From VBOC01 sp964512655 (GTDB lineage Bacteria; Bacteroidota; Ignavibacteria; UBA10030; SZUA-254): a stretch of DNA of 64,000 nt. Made by a program: the position numbers and the translations under genes. Under the pieces are notes generated by a model, which made no database searches, had not been told where the DNA came from, and saw only the letters and a program-made list of their open reading frames with translations. The stretch is taken from contig CAZEJT010000002.1 of NCBI GenBank assembly GCA_964512655.1, positions 248,001 to 312,000 of the forward strand. Reading direction: 5' to 3'. Below, in pieces: positions 25,502 through 35,818 of the stretch (positions within the stretch are counted from its first letter, which is position 1; each line of letters opens with the position of its first letter).

Positions 25502-26620
25502 ATGGACATCCTGAAGGAAATCGAGCGCCGAAGCCACGAGCAGGTGGTGTTCTGCTCCGATAAAAAGTCGGGCCTGCGCGCCATCATTGCCATCCACAAT
25601 ACGGCGCTCGGACCCGCGCTCGGCGGTGCCAGGATGTGGACGTACGCAACCGATGAGGAGGCCCTCATCGACGCTCTCCGGCTTTCGAGGGGTATGACGT
25701 ACAAGGCGGCCGTCGCGGGCCTGAACCTTGGCGGCGGCAAGGCCGTCATCCTCGGCGACCCGAACAAAGACAAAACCGAGACACTTTTCCGGACATACGG
25801 CCGTTTCGTCGAGGGGCTGGGGGGCCGCTATATCACGGCGGAAGATGTCGGGACAAGCGTGCAGGACATGGAGTGGGTCCGGATGGAGACGAAATATGTG
25901 ACTGGTATCGACCGCGCACTGGGCGGAGGCGGAGATCCCTCGCCGGTTACCGCAATCGGGGTCTATTACGGCATGAAAGCGTGTATGCACGAATTGACCG
26001 GGAGCGACTCTCTGAAGGGAAAGCGGATCGCGGTGCAGGGAGCGGGGCACGTATCGAGCGCACTCTGCGAACATCTGGCAAAGGAAGGTGCAAAGTTAAC
26101 CATCAGCGACCGTTATGAGGAGAAGGCGAAGGTCCTTGCCGAGAGGACTCGCGGCACCGCTGTTGACGCGGAAAAGATCTTCGATGTTCCTGCCGACATT
26201 TTCTGCCCCTGCGCCCTCGGAGCAATTATCAACGATGAGACGATTCCGCGCTTGAAGGCGAAGATCATCGCAGGAGGAGCCAATAATCAGCTTGCTGACG
26301 AGAAAAAACACGGACGGATGCTCATCGACAGGGATATTCTCTACGCCCCGGATTACGCGATCAACGGCGGAGGATTGATGAGCGTGGCAAACGAGCTCGA
26401 GGGGTATCCCAGAGAGAGAGCGCTGAAGCAGGCCGAAGGCATCTATGACACGATTAGAAACATCTTTGCCATCGCCAAAGCGGAGAAAATTGCACCGTCC
26501 GAGGCCTCAAACCACCTCGCCGAAAGGCGGATCGGCAGCATTACCCACATCAGAAATCTCTACGCCGGACGCTCGGAATTCGCTGGTCGGCTTGGCGACC
26601 TCGACCACGTAAAGGGTTGA
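25502..26620 (+). CDS. Leucine/valine/phenylalanine dehydrogenase family protein
   Basis: This NAD-dependent enzyme oxidatively deaminates a branched-chain or aromatic amino acid to the 2-oxo acid. The catalytic Lys is in LNLGGGKAVI (about residue 80). The TAEDVGTS and PVTAIGVYYGM motifs of the Glu/Leu/Phe/Val family and the Rossmann motif VQGAGHVSSAL (about 180) are present. At 372 residues it fits leucine dehydrogenase better than the longer glutamate dehydrogenases. Substrate preference is not certain. The ATG used lies after a clear promoter; an upstream in-frame start falls inside the promoter. Confidence 0.88.
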   Translation: MDILKEIERRSHEQVVFCSDKKSGLRAIIAIHNTALGPALGGARMWTYATDEEALIDALRLSRGMTYKAAVAGLNLGGGKAVILGDPNKDKTETLFRTYGRFVEGLGGRYITAEDVGTSVQDMEWVRMETKYVTGIDRALGGGGDPSPVTAIGVYYGMKACMHELTGSDSLKGKRIAVQGAGHVSSALCEHLAKEGAKLTISDRYEEKAKVLAERTRGTAVDAEKIFDVPADIFCPCALGAIINDETIPRLKAKIIAGGANNQLADEKKHGRMLIDRDILYAPDYAINGGGLMSVANELEGYPRERALKQAEGIYDTIRNIFAIAKAEKIAPSEASNHLAERRIGSITHIRNLYAGRSEFAGRLGDLDHVKG

Positions 26621-26644
26621 CGGGGGCGCGGGGCCGCGGCTGAA

Positions 26645-27157
26645 ATGACGGTGTACAAGCGGCGGGCCACCCGCGAGAAGGTCCTTCAGACACTCTATGC
26701 CCACGAGCTCTCGAAGGAGCCGATCTCCGGAGTGATGGAAAACGTCCTCGGGGAGACTCGGGAAGATCCGGAGAGCTTCGAGTTCGCGAAAAGCCTGATC
26801 GACACGGTCATCAGGCACAGGGAGGAGACCGAACAGCTGATCAGGGCGAAAGTTTCCCACTGGGAATACGACCGCATCGCAGTCATCGACAAGGTCCTCC
26901 TCCATATGGGGATCTGCGAGTTCCTCTATTTTCCCGACATCCCTCCGAAAGTCACAATCAACGAGCTGATTGAGGTTGCCAAACTCTTCAGCACGCAAAA
27001 CAGCGGCAAATTCATTAACGGAATTCTCGACGCCGTTCTCGCCGATCTTAAACGAACGGAAACCCTCAGGAAAACCGGACGCGGTCTGATCGACCAGAAC
27101 CTGCATCCGAAGCCGGTACGCGGCCAACCTCCCAAAGAGCGCCCTTCCGGGTCATAA
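26645..27157 (+). CDS. nusB: Transcription antitermination factor NusB
   Basis: NusB binds boxA RNA with NusE and supports rRNA transcription. The 170-residue protein shows RRATREKVLQTLYAHELS at the N-terminus, DRIAVIDKVLLHMGICEFL, then TINELIEVAKLFSTQNSGKFINGILDAV, all hallmark regions. A roughly 30-residue basic tail is longer than usual. Its TAA shares an A with the ATG of the permease gene. Confidence 0.93.
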   Translation: MTVYKRRATREKVLQTLYAHELSKEPISGVMENVLGETREDPESFEFAKSLIDTVIRHREETEQLIRAKVSHWEYDRIAVIDKVLLHMGICEFLYFPDIPPKVTINELIEVAKLFSTQNSGKFINGILDAVLADLKRTETLRKTGRGLIDQNLHPKPVRGQPPKERPSGS

Positions 27158-28422
27158 TGCTTCCTGCATCGCCGGCGGGAAGGCGTTTCACCATTTTTTC
27201 CTGGTCGCTCTTCGATTTTGCCAACACCGCCTATTCGGTAATCGTAGTAACCGTAATCTACCCGCGGTATTTTCAGGCGCACGTCGCGGGAGGAAGAAAT
27301 TGGCTCTGGGGAGCGGCCGTAAGTCTCTCGATGATCTGCGCCGCAGCGCTTTCTCCGCCGCTCGGGGCCGCCGCGGACGGATCGCACAGCAAGAAGCTGT
27401 ACCTCTTCATCTTCACGCTCGCTTCGGTGGTATGCACCGCGCTCCTGTTCTTCGTGGGAGACGGGATGCTTGTCCCGGGTATCATCTTCTTCGTGATCGC
27501 CAACATCGGTTTCGAAGGGGGACTCGTCTTCTACGACGCGTTCCTCCCAAGCCTTACCTCCGAGCGCTCCTATGGCAGAGTCTCGGGGTACGGCTTTGCC
27601 ATGGGATACGCGGGCGCGCTGGCGGTCCTTGGCATCGTCATCGCCCTCCTCCCCGATGCGTCCAATCCGGATTACCTCTTTTTCGTGCGCCTCTCATTCA
27701 TCGTGGCGGCGGCCTTTTTCCTGTTCTTCTCACTTCCTATTTTCCTGTTCGTTCCCGAGCCGCGGCGGCGCGAAGGGCAGAGCCCGGTGCGCCACGCAGT
27801 CCGTGCAGGACTCTCTCAGGCAGCCCGCACCTTCCGTGTTCTCTTCGTCAGGAAGGAACACCCTGCAATCGCCCGATTTCTCATCGCGTTCTTCATTTAT
27901 AACGACGGCATTCTTACCGTCATATCCTTCGCCGCCGTCTTCGCCTCGCAGACGCTGAAAATGGACGACAAGGCGATTATCATATTCTTCGCTGTGGTGC
28001 AGACAAGCGCGATCCTTGGATCGGTTGTCTTCGGATTTCTCACCGACAGAATAGGTCCGAAGCGGACAATCTCCCTGACACTGCTGATCTGGATCGTGAT
28101 CTGCATCGGGGCCTTCTTTGTGGATTCTGTAGCGGTGTTTTATGCGGTCGGGCTCGCCGCTGGGATCGCAATCGGCTCCTCCCAGTCCGCCAGCAGAAGC
28201 CTGATGGCGCTATTGACCCCAAAGGAGCGCGAGGCGGAATTTTTCGGCTTTTACGATGGTTTATGTGGTAAGGCTTCGGCGGTGATCGGCCCGTTGATCT
28301 ATGGCCTGGTGGCGGATCTGACGAATCAGCGCTTTGCTGCGCTTGCGATCGGGGTTTTTTTCATTACCGGGCTTACGGTGCTCCAGCGTGTTCCTGACCG
28401 GAGGGCCGAGGTGGTTGAGTGA
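27157..28422 (+). CDS. MFS transporter, UMF1/Atg22-like
   Basis: The 421-residue protein has about 12 transmembrane segments and the characteristic opening FSWSLFDFANTAYSVIVVTVIYP of the UMF1 (Atg22-like) subfamily. Other family marks are FYDAFLPSL, RVSGYGFAMGYAGA, and FFGFYDGLCGKASAVIGPL near the C-terminus. It is predicted to be a permease, and the substrate is unknown. It overlaps nusB by one base and probably shares its transcript. Confidence 0.9.
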   Translation: MLPASPAGRRFTIFSWSLFDFANTAYSVIVVTVIYPRYFQAHVAGGRNWLWGAAVSLSMICAAALSPPLGAAADGSHSKKLYLFIFTLASVVCTALLFFVGDGMLVPGIIFFVIANIGFEGGLVFYDAFLPSLTSERSYGRVSGYGFAMGYAGALAVLGIVIALLPDASNPDYLFFVRLSFIVAAAFFLFFSLPIFLFVPEPRRREGQSPVRHAVRAGLSQAARTFRVLFVRKEHPAIARFLIAFFIYNDGILTVISFAAVFASQTLKMDDKAIIIFFAVVQTSAILGSVVFGFLTDRIGPKRTISLTLLIWIVICIGAFFVDSVAVFYAVGLAAGIAIGSSQSASRSLMALLTPKEREAEFFGFYDGLCGKASAVIGPLIYGLVADLTNQRFAALAIGVFFITGLTVLQRVPDRRAEVVE

Positions 28423-28452
28423 GGATTATTGCGTATATTCAAAACAGAGAGA

Positions 28453-28893
28453 ATGAGAGCAGCCGCCACTAGTTTCGCCCTTCTTCTTGCAGCAATCAGC
28501 GCAATTTCGGGGAACAACCCGGAGGGGGCTAATACGTACGTGAAATTTTCCGCATCGCTCCGTCCCGCCCTGCGCGACCGGCCCGGCACCGTACAATTTG
28601 AGCTCCGTCCGAACAAGGGAATCCACATCAACCTTGAGCCCCCGATCAGCGTCGCATTTGATACGGCCTCGCCGGTGAAAGCGACGGGGAAACTGGATAT
28701 TCCCCGGCTCGAGAAGGTCCCCTATCTTGATCCCGCCAGGCCCATCGTTCAGCGGGTGACTCTTCCGAAGCGCAGCGGGAAAGACACTCTCACGCTGAGA
28801 GGGACTCTCACATACTTCTACTGCTCGGATGCGGAAGGGTGGTGCAGCAAGTTCAAGCAGCCTTTTGTGCTGACGCTTCCGGCGGCCAGGTAA
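28453..28893 (+). CDS. Secreted DsbD-alpha-like domain protein
   Basis: The 146-residue protein has a signal peptide (RAAATSFALLLAAISA). A beta-sandwich follows with NKGIHINLEPP and a C-terminal YFYCSDAEGWCSKFKQPFVLTL. That pattern resembles the periplasmic alpha domain of DsbD, where two cysteines exchange electrons. Here the two Cys are six residues apart. It has no transmembrane DsbD core, so it may pass electrons to or from a separate partner, or it may only share the fold. I chose ATG with the signal peptide; an upstream TTG is possible. Confidence 0.65.
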   Translation: MRAAATSFALLLAAISAISGNNPEGANTYVKFSASLRPALRDRPGTVQFELRPNKGIHINLEPPISVAFDTASPVKATGKLDIPRLEKVPYLDPARPIVQRVTLPKRSGKDTLTLRGTLTYFYCSDAEGWCSKFKQPFVLTLPAAR

Positions 28894-28899
28894 GGGCCG

Positions 28900-29637
28900 A
28901 TGTCAAGCGTCTATTTCATTTCCGACGCACACCTGGGCCTCGGATCGAGGGAGGATGAGCGCCGGAAGGAATCCCGCCTCATCGCCTTTCTCGATTCTAT
29001 TCAGGAAAACGCAAGCCGGCTCTTCATCGTGGGCGACCTGTTCGACGCCTGGTTCGAATATCGTACCGTGATCCTTAAGGGATTTCACAGGCTCCTTGCC
29101 AAACTGGACGACCTCACGGCGAAGGGGATCGAGGTGGACTATCTTGCGGGGAATCATGATTTCTGGATGAAGGATTTTTTTCAGGAGGAGTTGGGCATGC
29201 GAACCCATCACGGCCCCTTCGAGACCGTCATCGACGGGAAACGGGTCTTCATCCACCACGGGGATGGGCTGTCGAACAGGGACACAGGGTATAAGATTCT
29301 GAAAAAGGTGCTTACCAACCCGGTGAGCCTGCGCCTCTTTACGATGATCCACCCGGACGTCGGAGTGAGGCTCGCCCGCTACTCGTCGCGCAAGAGCCGG
29401 GCGCACACTTCCGCGAAACACTACGGCGAGGAGGACGGCATGCTGTTCTATGCCCGGAAGAAGATCGAGGAAGGAGCCGACATCGTCATTATGGGGCACC
29501 GGCACTCCCCCGTGTGCACGGAGATCGGAAAAGGGATCTACATCAATCTGGGCGACTGGATCGATCACAACACGTATGCGGAACTTTCGGGGGGCAGGAT
29601 TGAATTGAAGGCATGGAACCAGGACAGGAAGAGATGA
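28900..29637 (+). CDS. lpxH: UDP-2,3-diacylglucosamine diphosphatase, LpxH-like
   Basis: This metallophosphoesterase hydrolyses UDP-2,3-diacylglucosamine to lipid X in lipid A synthesis at the cytoplasmic face of the inner membrane. All metal motifs are present in order: SDAHLG, GDLFDAW, GNHDFW, HHGDG and MGHRHSP. The 245-residue length fits. The start is 6 nt after the previous gene, and the stop overlaps the PBP1A start by 4 nt. That links outer-membrane lipid and peptidoglycan synthesis in one transcript. Related LpxH2-type enzymes of other function cannot be fully excluded. Confidence 0.85.
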   Translation: MSSVYFISDAHLGLGSREDERRKESRLIAFLDSIQENASRLFIVGDLFDAWFEYRTVILKGFHRLLAKLDDLTAKGIEVDYLAGNHDFWMKDFFQEELGMRTHHGPFETVIDGKRVFIHHGDGLSNRDTGYKILKKVLTNPVSLRLFTMIHPDVGVRLARYSSRKSRAHTSAKHYGEEDGMLFYARKKIEEGADIVIMGHRHSPVCTEIGKGIYINLGDWIDHNTYAELSGGRIELKAWNQDRKR

Positions 29638-31856
29638 CACCGAAGGGGAAGTCCGGGAACCGGCGAAGAATGGTCCTCGCCGGCTGGGCGATTGCAATCG
29701 GAGTTCTCGGCATTTACACCGCCTTTCTCATTTCGGGATTGCCGTCGCTTGAGCAGCTCGAGCACCCGAAGGCGGAGCTTGCCACAAAAGTCTATTCGAG
29801 CGACGGAGAACTCCTCGACCAGTTCTTCATCAAGAACCGCACGCGCGTCGCCTACAAAGAGCTCCCTCCCGACCTCATCGACGCCCTCATCGCGACCGAG
29901 GACAAGAATTTCTACGACCACTGGGGGGTGGACCTTCCGCGCTTCGCCCGCGCGATGGTAAAGAACGTGTTTACGCTGCGGCTGAGAGAAGGGGCAAGCA
30001 CAATCACGCAGCAGCTCGCCCGCAATCTCTACGATCTGAAGGATCCGAACGAAAGCGTGTTCGGGAAGGGAACGAGGAAGATCCGGGAATTCATCACGGC
30101 GATCCAGATCGAGAGAAATTACACCAAGCAAGAAATCCTCGAGCTCTATCTGAGTGTCGCCTATTTCGGAAGGAGCGCCTATGGGATCGCATCGGCCGCG
30201 CAGATATATTTCGGTAAGAACCCCTCCGACCTCTCGCTGGCAGAAAGCGCGCTCCTGGTGGGGATGCTCAAGGGTCCAGGAACGTACGATCCCGTGCGCC
30301 ACCTCCAGCGGTGCATCGAGCGCCGGAACACGGTGCTTGATCAGATGGTGAAGTATTCCTACCTGACTCCCGCGCAGCAGCAGGCGGCAAAGGACGATGC
30401 GATCGACTTCAGGCCCATCGATGAGGAGCTCTCCGCCGGCATCGCACCCCACTTCGTGGAATGGATCCGAAAACAGCTCCTCGATAAGGCGGAGCACTAC
30501 GGATTCGACATCTACCGCGACGGGCTCTCCGTCTATACGACTCTCGACAGCAGGATGCAGCGCGCTGCTAACCGCTCTGTCAGGGAGCACCTCGGCGAGT
30601 ACCAGTCGTCGTTCGACAAGCAGTGGGACTGGAAGGACCACAAGCCCGAGCTTGGCCAGGTCATCACGCAGGCGATCCAGACGTCCGACGAGTACCGCGA
30701 TGCGGAACCCGAGAAGCGCGACAGCATTGCACGCGCCTTTCGCAAAAATCCCGCATTCATTGACTCGATGAAGAGGGAAGCCAAGAGAATTGAGGTCGGA
30801 TTTGTGGCAATCGACCATCACAACGGCAATATCCTCTCGATGGTGGGCGGTTCGAACCTGAGCCATTTCAGGTACGGGTTGAATCACGTCACGCAAATCA
30901 AGCGTCAGCCCGGATCCGCGTTCAAACCTTTCGTCTATACCGTCGCGATCGACAACGGCTATCCGCCGTCGTTCGAACTTCTCAACCAGCCGGTCACCAT
31001 CATGATGGCGAACGGGAAGCGCTGGACTCCTGAGAACTTCGACCACCTCTTCGGAGGGAAGAGCACTCTCCGCGAGGGGATCAAGCAGTCGATCAACCTG
31101 GTGGCAATCCGCGCCATCATGGAGATTGCCCCCGTGAAGCAGGTCATTGAATACGCGCACCGCATGGGGATCAACTCCGACCTCCCCCCGTACGAATCCC
31201 TTGCGATCGGCACCGGAGAAGTTCAGCCGCTTGAGATTACCGCCGCGTACGGGGTGTTTCCGAACGAAGGGGTCTACATCGAGCCAATTTCAATCCTCAG
31301 GATAGAAGATAAGGACGGAAACGTCCTCGAGGAGAACCAGCCGAACAAGCGCGAGGTGCTGAGTCCCGAAACCGCGTACCTGATGACGAGCATGATGAAA
31401 GACAATGTGAACGGTGGCACGGGCGGGCGTGTTCGGTTGTTCTTCTCAGGACCGGCGGCAGGCAAAACCGGGACGACCCAGGAATTTGCCGATGCCTGGT
31501 TCATCGGTTTCACGCCGAATGTGACGGCAGGAGTGTGGGTGGGATTCGACAACAAGTCGGTGCACTTCACAACCTCCGACGGCCAGGGCGGCCGCGCGGC
31601 GGCGCCGATCTGGGGCCGGTTCATGAACTACATCTACGCCGATCCCGAGATCTCCCTTGCCCCAGGCAATTTTGCCATGCCGGACGGAATCGAGGTCGAC
31701 ACCATCTGCGCCGACACTAAGAAGATCGCAACCCAGTACTGCCCCGAACGGATGGTGGAATACTTCAACAAGAAATACCCGCCGGGGAAATGCCAAAAGC
31801 ACACGAGCTGGCGCTGGCGTGATGGGGAGGAACCGAAAAACCTGATTAACTTCTAG
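29634..31856 (+). CDS. Class A penicillin-binding protein (PBP1A-like)
   Basis: This bifunctional peptidoglycan polymerase and transpeptidase is anchored by one helix (about residues 14-34). The GT51 domain (about 55-225) has ATEDKNFYDHWGVD with the catalytic Glu, EGASTITQQLARNLY and AAQIYFGKNPSDLSLAESA. The transpeptidase domain has SxxK in QPGSAFKPF (Ser about 428), SxN in QSINLVA and KTG in GKTGTTQEF (about 610). A short basic C-terminus follows. The 740-residue length is typical. I used the ATG that overlaps the lpxH stop (ATGA); an ATG 21 nt upstream lies inside lpxH. Confidence 0.95.
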   Translation: MTPKGKSGNRRRMVLAGWAIAIGVLGIYTAFLISGLPSLEQLEHPKAELATKVYSSDGELLDQFFIKNRTRVAYKELPPDLIDALIATEDKNFYDHWGVDLPRFARAMVKNVFTLRLREGASTITQQLARNLYDLKDPNESVFGKGTRKIREFITAIQIERNYTKQEILELYLSVAYFGRSAYGIASAAQIYFGKNPSDLSLAESALLVGMLKGPGTYDPVRHLQRCIERRNTVLDQMVKYSYLTPAQQQAAKDDAIDFRPIDEELSAGIAPHFVEWIRKQLLDKAEHYGFDIYRDGLSVYTTLDSRMQRAANRSVREHLGEYQSSFDKQWDWKDHKPELGQVITQAIQTSDEYRDAEPEKRDSIARAFRKNPAFIDSMKREAKRIEVGFVAIDHHNGNILSMVGGSNLSHFRYGLNHVTQIKRQPGSAFKPFVYTVAIDNGYPPSFELLNQPVTIMMANGKRWTPENFDHLFGGKSTLREGIKQSINLVAIRAIMEIAPVKQVIEYAHRMGINSDLPPYESLAIGTGEVQPLEITAAYGVFPNEGVYIEPISILRIEDKDGNVLEENQPNKREVLSPETAYLMTSMMKDNVNGGTGGRVRLFFSGPAAGKTGTTQEFADAWFIGFTPNVTAGVWVGFDNKSVHFTTSDGQGGRAAAPIWGRFMNYIYADPEISLAPGNFAMPDGIEVDTICADTKKIATQYCPERMVEYFNKKYPPGKCQKHTSWRWRDGEEPKNLINF

Positions 31857-31874
31857 GGGCCCGAGCCGGGGGGC

Positions 31875-32087
31875 TTACTCTTTGAGCTCGGAGGCGAAGA
31901 TGTTCGACTCGTCGTCGTTGAAAACCTCGGATTCCTGAGGTTTTCGCTTTTTCAGGAAGACCATAAGGGGGAGGGAGACCAGGGCTACGAGCCCGACCCA
32001 CTTTAAGAACTTCAGCTTGTCTTTGTCGTTCTCCATCGTGTCCGAAAGATACCCAAGAACTACCTCCTGATTCGTGACGGAAATCAC
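31875..32087 (-). CDS. Small single-pass membrane protein, unknown
   Basis: The frame encodes 70 residues with one transmembrane helix (FLKWVGLVALVSLPLMVFL) followed by a basic KKRKP stretch and an acidic tail. This suggests N-out, C-in topology. The start is uncertain: GTG at the given end has GGAGGAG about 11 nt upstream, while an ATG 51 nt further in (32036) gives 53 residues starting MENDKDKLKF. It lies convergent to PBP1A and near a CheY-like gene. No function is inferred. The frame is short, so it could be non-coding, but the helix and charge pattern argue for a real gene. Confidence 0.5.
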   Translation of the reverse strand: MISVTNQEVVLGYLSDTMENDKDKLKFLKWVGLVALVSLPLMVFLKKRKPQESEVFNDDESNIFASELKE

Positions 32088-32178
32088 TTATTCACATCTC
32101 CTCCGATGCACCCCACCCCCGGGGGCTTTTACGTTCATAATAATAACGAGAGGGATATCGCTCCGGTGAGGAGCGGAA

Positions 32179-32559
32179 TCAGACGGGAAGGAACTCCTTT
32201 ACGCGGGCGATGAGATACTCGAAGTCGAACGGCTTCGTGATGTACTCCGCCGCTCCCTGCTGTTTGGCGTACTTGGATGCCTTCAAATCGTTGTACGCGG
32301 TAAGGAAGACGAACGGAACTGCTGCAAACCTCTTGTCGGCGCGGACCTGCCTGAAAAACGAAAAGCCATCAATTCCCGGAAGCTTGATGTCAGCGATGAT
32401 CAGCTGGGGGGTGAGTTCCTCCAGCTTCATGAGCGCATCTTCGGCATCAAGAACGGCAGTCACATCGTACCCGGTGTCGCGTAGCAGGTTTCCGATTGTA
32501 TTGAGGAGCTCTTCTTCGTCCTCAATAAAGAGTATATTCTTGCCTTTCGGCACTTTCAT
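32179..32559 (-). CDS. CheY-like single-domain response regulator
   Basis: The 126-residue protein is a lone receiver domain with the acidic pair E13/D14, phospho-acceptor D57 (LIIADIKLPG), the switch Thr in FLTAYND and the Lys in TKPFD. No output domain follows, so it should act by protein contact or in a phosphorelay. The start was placed at MKVPKGKN: a promoter box ends only 5 nt upstream of this ATG, so longer forms would start outside the transcript. No kinase is adjacent. Confidence 0.9.
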   Translation of the reverse strand: MKVPKGKNILFIEDEEELLNTIGNLLRDTGYDVTAVLDAEDALMKLEELTPQLIIADIKLPGIDGFSFFRQVRADKRFAAVPFVFLTAYNDLKASKYAKQQGAAEYITKPFDFEYLIARVKEFLPV

Positions 32560-32564
32560 GGCGC

Positions 32565-32595
32565 TCAATATAGGCGTTCCGTGACCGAAAGTCAA
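32565..32595 (-). promoter_or_regulatory. Promoter, TTG-N20-TATATTGA, abutting the start codon
   Basis: Read on the minus strand, TTG, 20 nt and TATATTGA end 5 nt before the ATG of the CheY-like gene. The mRNA should be leaderless or nearly so. Confidence 0.65.
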
Positions 32596-32658
32596 CCCGC
32601 GTTTTCGACCGTCACACCGCCGTAAAGCGCTCTCTGCCAACGAATGCGCCGGATCAAA

Positions 32659-32688
32659 CTGGTGTCACGGTCCATACCGTGACACCAG
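32659..32688 (+). repeat. Family A palindromic repeat, copy A5
   Basis: Perfect 13-bp arms CTGGTGTCACGGT with loop CCAT, three nucleotides upstream of family B copy B4. Confidence 0.9.
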
Positions 32689-32691
32689 CCG

Positions 32692-32718
32692 TGTAGCCGC
32701 CGGCTTTAGCCGGCGTTC
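32692..32718 (+). repeat. Family B REP-like repeat, copy B4
   Basis: TGTAGC, then CGCCGGCT / TT / AGCCGGCG, then TTC. It directly follows family A copy A5, giving the same A-then-B composite seen at 9664-9740, and ends 8 nt from the uvrA stop. Confidence 0.9.
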
Positions 32719-32725
32719 TGCATCG

Positions 32726-35674
<2,949 letters not shown>

Positions 35675-35733
35675 CGTTCAAGTTTAGATGGGTTTCCGCT
35701 GCGCGTTGCGCCGTGGAAGGCCTAAGCACACCG

Positions 35734-35762
35734 CAGGCGATCCCGTAGTACGGAATCGCCTG
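35734..35762. repeat. 29-nt near-perfect palindrome between Ig-like lipoprotein gene and uvrA
   Basis: CAGGCGAT and CCGTA pair with TACGG and ATCGCCTG, with one internal C/A mismatch and a single central base. It could end the upstream minus-strand gene or act as an operator for uvrA. It is not related to repeat families A or B. Confidence 0.5.
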
Positions 35763-35818
35763 TCGTCAGCACTACAAGGTACCAATCGGGCGAAAGAAAT
35801 GCAATAAGGGGGGCGATT

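Noticed and set aside
28410..28440. TTG...TATATTC promoter before the DsbD-alpha-like gene
   Set aside because: The spacer is 16 nt rather than 20 and the TTG lies inside the permease gene; the match is probably chance.
29565..31160. 531-codon open frame antisense to lpxH and PBP1A
   Set aside because: It spans two well-supported genes on the opposite strand and shows only Arg/Leu-rich low-information sequence.
9664..32718. Scattered palindromes considered as a CRISPR array
   Set aside because: Copies are dispersed, have no regular spacers and no cas genes are present.
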